A DNA stretch of 64,000 nt from the NCBI GenBank assembly GCA_026874595.1, contig CM049311.1, positions 59,711,953 to 59,775,952 of the forward strand. Reading direction: 5' to 3'. Origin of the DNA: Sipunculus nudus. Taxonomy: Eukaryota > Annelida > Sipuncula > Golfingiida > Sipunculidae. Made by a program: the position numbers and the translations under genes. The notes below the pieces were generated by a model, which saw only the letters and a program-made list of their open reading frames with translations, was not told the DNA's origin and did not search any database. Within the stretch, counting starts at the first letter, position 1. The number at the start of each line of letters is the position of its first letter. Positions 41,101 to 53,100 of the stretch are shown one piece after another.

Positions 41101-44100
41101 GCATCTAATATTATTTTTAACATTTTTCTGAAAAAATCTTATGAATATGTCAACTTGAAAAAAAGTATCGTAGCCAGAGTCTTTCAGTATGCGTAAAGAA
41201 ATTAACCAATACACCAAGGTTGTTTCTGTATGTATAAATAGCTTGTGAGACTGCCAGCTATTTCAGATTTGGCAACAGGCCAAAGGTCAGTCTGGATCTA
41301 TTTATAGCCTAGGCAGATTGCCAGCTGTATTAGCATATGCAACAGGTCAAGAGTTCACTCAGTGCAGTAGCTGAAGCTAGCCATATGATCCGGTTCACTC
41401 AGGGCAACTGCCTTTCTAACCTAAGCCTGGTCAGCCCAGTGCACTTGATTCAAGAGAAGTTTGATGTATTATCCTGATATTGTGACCTGTCCATGCAACT
41501 CTTGATGACATTCTTGTACACAAGACTGGGGTCACTACCTTCAATGTCTTTTGCACAGTGTATGTCCATTCTTATTTCTCAGGAGGGATTTGATATATCA
41601 GCCTAAAATTGTGCATTATACATGTCGGATTGCTTCTTTGTATATGATTGGTAGTGCCACCTACAATAATTTTTTCACAATGTATGTTCCTGGTTATTCT
41701 AAAATCTGTGGGGATTTGATATATTAGCCTAATATTGGGCATATGTATACATACTTGTTTTATATAATGTTTAGTACTTTCATTATACTTGTAAAGTAAC
41801 AGTCAAGAATGTTATCATGGAAGTATTATCCATGATGTATATCCCATTGCACAGGTTCATATTAGGCCTGTAGGCCTTGTCAGGTCTTTGTATGATTTTC
41901 TTTTACTGTTCATCAGACAAACATTAATGTGAATTGTGTCTCTTGTTTGTGAGGACTACCTGTACTGGATACTGATTTGTTTTGTGTCATGCATATTAAT
42001 TATATTAATAATGGACTTCACATTATCTCTGTATTTTTACTTACAGACTAGCAGTTGTCAAGAAGATGGGCAGTAAGAGCCTTGAGTGTCCACAGTCAAT
42101 GCAGCACGGGCTGGTTAAACTGCTTTGTCTCACAGAGATAGAAGATGCTGTACAAATACTGGATACCAAGTAAATCTGCAGGAAATGTATACAGTGGAAC
42201 CTGTCTGAAAGACCACCTGTCTAATAAGACCACCTGTCTGTTAAGACCACCCTTGAGTGAACTGATTGTATTCACATTGGTTATAACTGACCTGTCTAAT
42301 AAGACCACCTGTCTATTAAGACCATCTTTGAGTGAACCAAAAGCACTAGCACTGGATATAATTGACCTGTCTTATTAGACCACCTGTGAATTAAGACTAA
42401 TGTTGGCCAGTCCCATGGGTGGTCTTATAATACAGGTTTTACTGTATATTGAAATACAATACAAAAATGAATGAAATATTCATCAGTACATCAGAGGTCC
42501 ATGAACCATGTTTAAAATCATATGTACTCTAATGGGTTAAATATAAATTTAAAAAAACTTTTGGATTGATTTTATTTGAAAGGTTTTTGCCAGAGTTTCT
42601 ACTTCAAAACTGGTCACATATCAGTTTTTCTATCACTGAAACAAAAATATAGTGTTAAAAGTTTGCTATCAAATAGCAAAATCAGTGTTTTCCAGGTTTA
42701 TATCTGACACAAGCCAGTCACTGAGAACAGCATTTTCTTGCATTGTTTATAGCTCTTCAGTTTTTCTGAAATGTTCACTCCACTGTATTCCCGCTTAAAA
42801 ACAATACAAAATGCAGTCATTTTGACATTTTATTTTTCCCAGAAATCTGTCAGAACATCTCCAGCTGCTTGATCCGATGTCACAGTTTGAGTTTGAGTTG
42901 GTGGAGCCAGTCCTAAGTCAGAGATGTGTGCTGGTACAACTCCTCACCTCCAGGGGGAGCCACAGAGAACTCTACATGTGTCTCCAACAGCTGATGCAGC
43001 GAGCTGTCGATGCAGGGAGACTTCAGGTAATGTGGCTTGGGGGACTGAGATTTCTAATTGTACATACTTATTTAGTCTTCAGATAATAAAAGCGGTGCAG
43101 TGTTATGAATATAACATTCGATCAGATGGCGAAACTGTTCTCTTTTCACTGGTATGTTTTTTTACAAGGCAGGCAGGTATAAATAACACAGGGCTGTTTA
43201 TCTTTATTGAGATATATGCTGTTGAATAAAGATCTCAGAAACCACATGTTATTATGCCCTCGCAACAATGTTGCTGGAGGGGATATAGTAACACCTCTAT
43301 TTGTGCATCCTTCCATCTCTCCATCCATCTGGAATTGTCTTGTGGACCTATTTTGGTTTTAAGCCAAGCCATTTGACTAAAACCTTTCATCTTTCACATA
43401 TGGCTCACCCACCCACAGATAAAGAACCCTATCGGTTTTGAGGTCACAGAGTGAAGGAACAAGGCCACAGGACCTACTTCTTGAAAAAGCTTTTTGACCC
43501 ATTTTAAGCCAAACCATTTGACCTAAACCTTTCATCTTTCACAAATCGCTGACCCATCCTCAAAGGAAGAACTCTTTTGTTTTTGAGGAGAGGGGTCAAA
43601 GGTCCAGGCCACAGGCCCAACTTCTTGAAAAAGCTTTTGGATGTGTTTTAATACAAACCATTTGACCAAAACATTTCATCTTTCAGATAAGGCTTGTCTC
43701 CCATGGATGAAGAACCCTAGCAAGTTTGAGGTCACAGGGTCAAAGGTCACAAAGCTGCCCTCCTGATTTTCACACTGTAATACATCCAGCATAATTATTC
43801 TTCTGTATTGTATGCTGTAGGTTGCTCAGGGTTCGTACGTCCTTAAAAAGACATGATTTTTGAGATTTTTAAAATCAGTACTTAAAAAGTCATGATTTTT
43901 TAGAAAATTCTCAAAAGTCATGAAAAAGTCATGATTTTTCATTTTCTGACTGTTTAAACATATTTTGTATCAACTTTATTATATTTGTCAAAGATTGAAT
44001 GTACGTGATCATGAAAACCACCTTAACCAGTCTACACCTGGGCATTTCTCCCCATATAGTGCTGTTCCAACTTTGGTTGACATCCGCTTTTCCCTATCTG

Positions 44101-47100
44101 GGCGGTCAACCCCCATTGCCTTCTGCCATTCTTATGAATATTTTCGTAAAAAAAAATGTCAGGGCAGTCTTCATTCAGCTAAACATGCATTCAAGATACA
44201 CAATTTCAAGAATCGAGTGTTGTTCATAGGATACCAAGCAAACCTAATTCTAAACTTTTTTGTTGTGGAGTGGTCACGGCAGTGGCGTTTTGTGCAAATA
44301 TATAGTTTGACATCACATGGGGGAAAAGCTAAACATGGTACGTAGGCCTTAAAATAATCACTTAAGCCTATGAGTTCAAGTTGTTAAATTATAAATAAAA
44401 ATTCTTTTTTAGATAATTTTCAGTGATGAAAGACTGTTGTGTATTGAAAATTGCAATTTAAAAAATAAGTTTTTAAAATGAAAGAAAAGTAAAATATGCT
44501 GCAATTTTCAGAAAGGTATAAATAACAGAATGTTGCCTTTATAGTCATTACAATGGCATGATTGTTGTCCAGTTAGAGATTCCAACACTCCCGTTTTCAG
44601 GGAGTCTAACAAGTTTAAATGCCTAATCCCTGCACTCCCAGGCCTTCTGTTGCATAGCGAATTTGTAATGCATTCGTGTATCCCTTTACGTTCACTCCTC
44701 CATATATCAAACTGATGACATTACATTGATTAATTTAAAATAGTAATACATCAAAAAAAATGGTGCAGTCACAGTCTTGCAAACCTGAATTAAACATTGT
44801 TTGTTCTCTGATACCATATACCACCCTGATTGATTCTTTGGTTGTTGCATCTCTGTGTTTGAAAGTAATTTAATTGACAGAACTTTTGAAAGCTTGTCAG
44901 GTGTTATATTTCATTCTCAATATCAAAAGTTTTAATTAAAACATTAAATCTTAAAATAAAAAAAATGCTAGACTGAACTGTTAAACCAGATTGTTTTTAC
45001 TTAATCATTCTATGTGTTCAGTTTATTGGTTTAATATCCTAATGCCAATGCAAATATTTGTTTTAACAATGAGAGGAACATAAAAAAATCCACATTTTTT
45101 AAATATTGACTCTTAAATATATTTAACTATATATGTATTCTTTACACTATAGTCATCATATCTTAATGAGCAAGGATGATCTGTATCAAGTTTCCTTAAT
45201 AACATTTACATGTCAAAGTGACGAGGAAAAGGTCATGATTTTTTTGTTGCAGGTCCTGAAAAGGTCATGAAAAAGTCATGAAATTTTGATCTGCTGGAAG
45301 TGTATGAACCCTGTTGCTGACACAGGGTTATATTGTATGCTGTCAGTTGCTGACACAGGATTATGTTGAATGCTGCAGGTTGCTGACACAGGGTTGTATT
45401 GTTTGCTGTTGGTTGCTGACACAGGGTTGTATTGTATGCTGTCAGTTGCTGACACAGGGTTGTGTTGTATGCTGTCAGTTGCTGACACAGGATTGTATTA
45501 TTTGCTGTAGGTTGATTACACAGGGTTGTATTGTATGCTGTCAGTTACTGACACAGGGTTGTATTGTATGCTGTAGGTCGATTACACAGGGTCGTTTTGT
45601 ATGCTGTCAGTTACTGACACAGGGTTGTATTGTTTGCTGTAGGTTGATTACCAAGGATTGTATTGTTTGCTGTAGGTTGCTGAAGGTGTTTTACAGCATC
45701 TTCAACAGGTAGCAAGAGGTGGGGAGATGCTGCTGCAGTATGACTGTCAGGTGAAGGAGGCTGAACTGTTCTGGCACCGTCAGGAATCCAACTCTGCAAA
45801 GCACTTAATGCAGAAAGCCATCAGCCAGATGAGCTTGGTGAGTTGTTAACATGCCAGTCATCTTAATTCACAGGTCTAAAGGTCATGAAATGGTGCAGAC
45901 AAGTTTAATGATCAGTTTTTTTTTATGAAATTTAAGGTGCACTTTCAAATGTATTTGGTATTTTGATAAAAAAAAAAATTCAGAACAAGAAGAGTCCTAA
46001 AGAGGACATATAAAGACTGTATTTACTATGTTTATAAACTTAACTGATATCATATATGTGTTTATATATTATATGACTAAGCCCCGTCATTGTGTTTGCT
46101 ACTATATCAAAAATTTTTAGCTCAACTTACCATAGGTCATCTGACCTATAGTGATCATCCTTTGTCTGTCTGGCTGTTAACAAGGCACACATCATAATTG
46201 CTTAACTAGATATTTCATACTTAATATCTGGATAGGTTCCTGTTCCATCTCCTGGCATACCAAAAATTCTGAGTTTTAGTAATTACAAAATCAGACTCAG
46301 TTTACTGTTCTGGGCTACAAAACAAACATAAATTCTTCACAACTGCCAAAGACACAATCACAAAAATACTTTTATGACAGCAGTCTGTTTGACAGAATTA
46401 CTCAATGTTAGAGATCAGTTGAGCGTTGTGACCCCAGGGTCACTTGTTACATATTCAAAATGTTACTTCTCCGTGTCATGTTTTTGCTTGTCAATGATGA
46501 GATCCTCTGTGACGATGTAAGATATTTCTTATATGGCCAGGTGGGTCAGACTGATGTAAAGTCCTTGTATGCCCGCTGTCTTGTGACATTCAGCCATTGG
46601 CTTGATGAAACAAAATCAGAGCACCCAAGTCGCATCTCAGAGCAGTACTTGTCTAAGGTGAGTACCTGCATGTTTAAATGATGTGGTAAAGTCTACACTG
46701 TCTGAGTTTGGTTGCAAGTCCACATCCAGGCCACTCTTGTCAAAGTCCTTCAAACCAATATGGCTGCCAGATATTACTGTGGCTGGCTATATATTTGTGG
46801 TGATTTATTTCATGATTTTTATTTGTTCAGTGTTTTGAGCGGGTTCTATTTTCACAATGTCACCAGACAAAAGAATTACACAGAATTACTTTTTTAATAC
46901 AAGTTAAACATATGGGATAATACATGCACAAAACCTTAATGTGAAGATGGGGACCATAGGGAACATTTATAATTTACTGACTGGAAATAACTTTTCATAA
47001 ATTGCGGATCGGATGTAATTTATAACAGCAATCTTTGAATATTGAAGGTCAAATAAAGACAAATTAAATACATTTAATCTTTCTCAAAATCACAGGGATG

Positions 47101-50100
47101 ATGGATGTTTATAAGAGCTCCAACCCTATTGTTGTGAGGAAGGTAAGTATAAAGACGAGATGACGCCAGATTATATCATCAAAGCTGAGCTTTATTCGCT
47201 GTTCGTTCACATGCATTCACTGTGTCCTTGACCTTAGCTATCTATCTAAATAGTGTGTCTCAGTGTTGACAGATGTCACCACTTGCTGGACTTCTACACT
47301 ACATCCCTCCCCTACTTTAGAGAGAAAAATCTAGTTTTCTTAACATGCAACAGATTGATATGAAACAGTTAAGATACCGGTATGTGAAAATAAGTCCATG
47401 AAGTGTCTGTAAATGTTCAATATTTTGTTTAACAGTCCTTTTAAATCTGAGTGACAATACTTTACCTTAAGAGCATAAAACATTTAAGAACAGACCTTAT
47501 GAAAATAAAATACTTGAGGAGAGAGGTCGCCAGTACATCATCCTCCTCCCAGTCTTTACCACTGGGCTCCCTACTTTACTTATCTAAGTGCTGGGCATCC
47601 CAAGGTAATCTTTAAAGCATACAGGTAGCTTGGTTTCTCTTCTAGATCTGCGTAATCCACCTGTCAAAGTAGGCGCACAGGTTTGGTTGGTCACCATTGG
47701 TGCTGCCACAGGCTGCGGTGTCATGGAGCGGTCATCTAATGAGTTTTCATCACAGTCTACGTCACTGCTGTACTGTGAGTTTGGGGTTTGAATTTCAGGC
47801 ACACGTTTAAAGAAAGTTACATTTCTGGTGATCTTTTGATTTCCTCTTTTGACTGTCACTGCGTTCCCTTTGCGGCTAATAATCTGATATGGATCAGGGT
47901 CCAACTGGGGAGTGATTTTGTTGATGCGTCGCTGTTTCAGTAAAACTGTGTCACCGACATTGAGCGAGTTGGCTTTAGCATTGCGTTGTTTGTCAGCGTA
48001 CTCCTTCATGTGTGTTTTGTTTTGTTGATCTTTCACCTTCACCTTTTGGTTTACGTCACCTAAGGCTGGCATGTCACGAGATTTTAGTTGAGGAAGTTGA
48101 GTGCGAAATCGTCGGCCGTACATGGATTCTGCAGGAGGTACACTTGTGGTAGAATGGGGAGTTGCACGGTATTGTCGAAGGAAACGATTTAGTTCCTGCT
48201 TCCAGTTTTTGTGTTCAATGTTTGCAGCGGGTATAGTTTTCATCATAGTTTGCATGAAGCGTTCTACAGTTCCATTGGCTTGAGGCCATAATGGTGTAAC
48301 TTTACGGTGTTTGAAGCCTAGATATTTGCTAAAATTGTTAAAATCCTCACCTTAAAAAGGCGGACCGTTGTCAGTGCGAACAGTTTCTGGGATTCCATAT
48401 CTGGAAATTATAGCATCTAGCTTCAGAATCACTGTGGCTGCAGCAGTGGATCCAGTAATGTCAACCTCTGGGAAGCGGCTGAAACCGTTAACAACAACAA
48501 GTATCATCTCACCTGAAGGTAATGGTCCTGCAAAGTCTACAGACACATCGCACCATGGGGTCGCTGGTATATCTGACATTAACAGCGGTTCAGTTGTACA
48601 AGCATCAGCATTAGTGGCTTGACATGGAATGCATGTATTTTCAGTCATGTTGTCAATTCCAGGAAACCATATCTTTTCCTGCAGAAGTTTCTTGGTTTTA
48701 GCGACTCCTTGATGTCCAGTGTGAGCTAAATCTATGGCATGTTGTTGTAATGAAGAAGGAATAACCAACCGAGTACCTCGTAAAATCAGTCCTTCATGAT
48801 ATGTTAGTTCTGACCGGATGTGTTGAAATGCTTGCGGTATAGCTTTATCCCACACATCAGTTTCAATGGTTTTTATTAGCTTTTGTGAGATTCGGTCCTT
48901 GGCAGTTTCCTCTGCCAGTTGAGTTAGAGACATTGCTTTAGGCACTGCATTTTTGAGGATATAGCTGATATACTCTTCTGCAATGTTGTTATCTTCAGTG
49001 TCATCACCTGAAGGATGTCGGCTCAGGAAGTCTGCCGGGTTGTTCTCATTGCGGCCTGGCTTATAGATCAGGTTGAATGTATATGGAGTCAAATGTAACC
49101 GCCATCTCTCTAATCTTGCTGATGTGGGTTTTGAGCTGTTCACTATACCTAGGAGAGGTTTATGATCTGTCTTTATAGTAAACTGGGACCCGTATAAATA
49201 CATGTGAAAATGTTCTGCTGCCCAGACGACTGCCAACATCTCACTGTCTGTCTGGGAATAGCGAGTTTGTGTTGGTGACAGTGTTTTGCTTGCATAGCTA
49301 ATGATTTTACCATCCTGTGTTAAAATGGCACCTAATCCGGATGGACTAGCGTCAACTAGAATTTCAGTCGCTTTTCTTGGATCAAAATATTCCATGATCT
49401 GAGTGCCGGTTAAAGACTGCTGTAAATTCTCAAATGCTTGTTGATGACGTTGATTCCATGTCCAAGGAACATTGGCTCTGGTCAGTTCACGAAGTGGGTT
49501 TGAAATGGAAGCATAGTTAGGTAAAAAGCGTGAGACATACTGTGCCATACCTAAGAATGATATGACTTCGGATACACTTGTTGGAGGCTTGATAGTTGTC
49601 AGTGCTTTGATTTTCTTTGGATCTGGTCTGATTCCGTCTTGTCCAAAAACATGTCCAAAAAATGTCACTTGGCTTTGTGAGAACTGGCATTTGTCTTTGT
49701 TCAGTTTAACATTGAACTCTTGTAGGCGTTTCAGTACTGCGTGTAGGTTGGAGTCATGTTCGCTCTCGCTTTTGCCATAAACTATTATGTCATCTGATAT
49801 ATGCAGAGTACCTGTGAGATTCTGTTATAGTTCGGCAATGGTGCTTTGAAAGATTTCGGATGTGGCATTCACTCCGAACAATAAGCGTTTATACCTATGT
49901 AAGACCCATGTGTGTACTGAACGTTGTGATGTATCGGCTTTCTGGTGCGAGTTCAATCTGGTGGTATGCACTTGTTAAGTAGAGCGTGCTGAATGTTGTT
50001 GCTCCATTGAGGTCCGTTATGAGCTCGTCTATAGTCGGCATGGGGTGTTTTTCACGTTCTATAGCTTTGTTGGCTTCTCTCATGTCTATACATATACGAA

Positions 50101-53100
50101 CTCCACTGTTGTTTTTCTTTGGTACTGGTACAATGGGACTTACCCATGGAGTGGGGCCTTCAGCCTTTTCTATAATGTCTAGGTTCTCAAGTCTCTCTAG
50201 TTCCTTTTCAATGTCTTTCCTGATGTGGAATGGAACACGGCAGTGACTTTGCTGTTTTGGTGCAATATTACTGTTGATGTGAAGTTTGACTTGTTTATCC
50301 CGTATTTTCCCAATACCTGACTCGAACAGTTGGGGATACTTGTCAGGAATAGTGGAATCAGTCTTTATAGTATGAATGTCCTCAGTTAAGTGCAAAATTC
50401 CGAGCTGCTGAGCTGTAGTGAAGCTGAGCAAGTTGTTGACTGCTTTCATGTTGCTAGCAATGACATAAAACATTGTGTGTACTGATTTGTTGTTGTATCT
50501 GGCATTACTAGAAAACACACCTTTAACCGGAAGTGGTTCACTGGAGCCATAGGAAAAGAGATTATTTGATGCAGGCTGTAGTTTTGGTGTATTTGGTCTG
50601 CTTGCGCAAAGCTGATCATATGTGGTCTGACTGATAACATTGACTGTTGCCCCCGAGTCAATCACAAGAGAAACTGTGGCTGTGTTAACTTGAACAGTTC
50701 TTTGAGGCAGCTTACCTTGCAAGTGTTGTAGTTCTTTAACGTAATCAGCGGTATTTCTTGGGATTGCATCAATGGCATAGAAGAATTCATCTTCATGGTA
50801 TTCGTAATTGGTTGCAGATTCTGTTGAGTCTGTTTGAATGGCATTTGTTTGTTGTGCCTTCTGGCACTTTGTGTTTTGACATACATGTCTGAAATGGCCT
50901 TTAAGTCCACAAGCTCGGCATTGCTGATCTGTAGCAGGGCATCGAGGGTCACCCTTGCAAGTCGAGACCGACCACCACAGAAGTAACAAGTGTCGGTTTG
51001 TTTAGCTCGAGGTTGTCTGTTTCTGGAATGGCTGTTGCGTGGTCTGGAAGTAGGTCTGAACCTGGTGTTAGCTGAACTGTTGGGTTGTCGTTTACGGTCT
51101 CTGCCAAGATCAGTGAATACAGCACATAAAGAGTTATTGCCATGGCCATTAGTTTCTACTTTATCAGCTTGTTCGCTTATTTCAAGAGCTCTGGCAGCGG
51201 CAATCAGGTTTTCAAGAGACATATCCTGTCTGAGAGCACGGCGTCATAAGGTTTGTGATTTTCCAGCTAGGATGATCTGATTGGCTATCTCCCGATCTAT
51301 GTCTGTTAAATAACATGATTTAGCTAAAGTTCTGAGTCGTGTTATGTCTGAATCGATGGACTCGCTGTCTTTTTGAGTGCATTGACGGAAGTTGTATATT
51401 TCAAAAACTGTATTTACCCTTGGGGTGAAATAACTGGTCAGGGCCTCTATGGTGACATCATATGAAGTCTGCTCACCTGTGGGCTCTGGGATCGTCAATG
51501 TGTTGTTTATTTCGTCTACTTCAGGACCAGCGTAATGTAACAGCAGAGCACAGCGGCGGGCTGGGGCCGTAATGTCCATATACACAAGAAGCCGTTCAAA
51601 GCGTTCGGTCCATTTTTTCCATCGAGGACCAATGTTGCCGTCTTGGTGAACGTCAAATGCAGGGAAGTTCGGGAGCGCCATTGTCGGTGAGCGATAATCG
51701 GGTGTTCACAAGCACTGGTCGATTTCTGATCAAATAACCCTTGACAACTGTTAAAATGCGCGTCAAATTACTGTTTGAGTGTCCAATTTTCTGCTCGTCG
51801 CCAGATGTTGTGAGGAAGGTAAGTATAAAGACGAGATGACGCTGGATTATATCGTCAAAGCTGAGCTTTATTCGCTGTTCGTTCACATGCATTCACTGTG
51901 TCCTTGACCTTAGCTATCTATCTAAATAGTGTATATCAGTGTTGACAGATGTCGCCACTTGCTGGACTTCTACACTACACCTATCAAATTACAGACCTGT
52001 CCGAAGTCTGATATGGCTGCTACAGAACAATTGCCAATTTTCTCTCGAGTGCAGTATTTCAGAGAGTCTTAGTTTGACCTTTCTCAAATTCATCTAGGCA
52101 GTTGGTGCCTGAGGCCACCAGATGATCAGTTACAGACCTGCATAAATTCCAGTATGCTCACCAGAGCACAATCACTGATTGTCTTTTACAAATTTGTGAC
52201 AGAATATTGACAGCCTTGAGGGGATCAGTGTTTTCAAATTTCAGACTCCTGTGAATTATATTCCCAGACAAAGTCAGGATACTATGGTTTAAGCACGGTC
52301 GCACCGCACCACCACCACCGCAGAGATTTTGTTTGGACGCAATAACTCAAAATACATGTTACAGATCTTAACCAAACTTGACATATGCATAGATATAGGT
52401 GAGAGGAGGAAGCCTATTTAAAATGGGGTCATGACCTTTATTGGAGAGTGACCTTGACCTTGAATAAGTCCATTTTGGGAGAAAATCACACAATTTCTTA
52501 AATATCTTAAGAAATCTTGCATGGATTGATCCAAAAATCAACTTAACCAAATATCTTGGAGAGTGATGTAATGTTCTGGGAACTGGTGGCGCCACCTGTT
52601 ATCCTTATCTTATTTTTGTGCTGTTTAATACCCCTGTCATTGCGTCTTTACAGTACTGTGAGCATTGTAAGTCAAAAACTTATGGACATATTTCTTCTTA
52701 TTATGCATATACATAGACATGGGTTATGGGATGATGTATATTAAACTGAGGTCATGAGCTTTCCTATGAGAGTGGCCTTGACCTTGAATATTGCCATATA
52801 TGGTAAAAATCACACAAAATCATAAATATCTCAATAAGGGATGCGTGGATTGGTCCAAAAATCAAATTGACCTAAGATCTTGGATAGCTTTGTCTTCAGC
52901 GGAAGACAGGTGGCGCCACCTTCTGTTCTTTTCTTGTTTTTGGGCCTTTTAATTACCCATCATTGCCACTTGACAGTACTGTAAGCATTATAAGTCTAAA
53001 ATTAATGGACAGATTGGGCTGAAATTGTGCATGTTCATTGATTTTGGATGCCTCCATCTTGTATTTAAGACTGGTGGCGCTATCTGCAATTGTACTTGTG

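Larger units (their letters stand above)
47130..51979 (-). mobile_element. Ty3/gypsy LTR retrotransposon, antisense to ATM
   Basis: Two 174-bp direct LTRs (47130-47303 and 51806-51979) begin TGTTGTGAGG and end CTACACTACA on the + strand, and are flanked by a perfect 5-bp duplication CCTAT (47125-47129, 51980-51984). On the minus strand the order is gag, protease, RT, RNase H, integrase, which is the Ty3/gypsy order. There is no envelope-like gene. The LTRs differ at about six positions, so the insertion is fairly recent. Frameshifts and a stop make it inactive. Confidence 0.95.

Noticed and set aside
45313-45675. CRISPR-like regular repeat array
   Set aside because: The units are contiguous with no unique spacers, and the context is a eukaryotic intron.
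45314-45712. A 132-codon ORF with a repeated Cys-Cys-rich 11-residue unit
   Set aside because: It is the 33-bp minisatellite read in one frame. The unit length is a multiple of three, so open frames occur automatically; it is not in the ATM frame.
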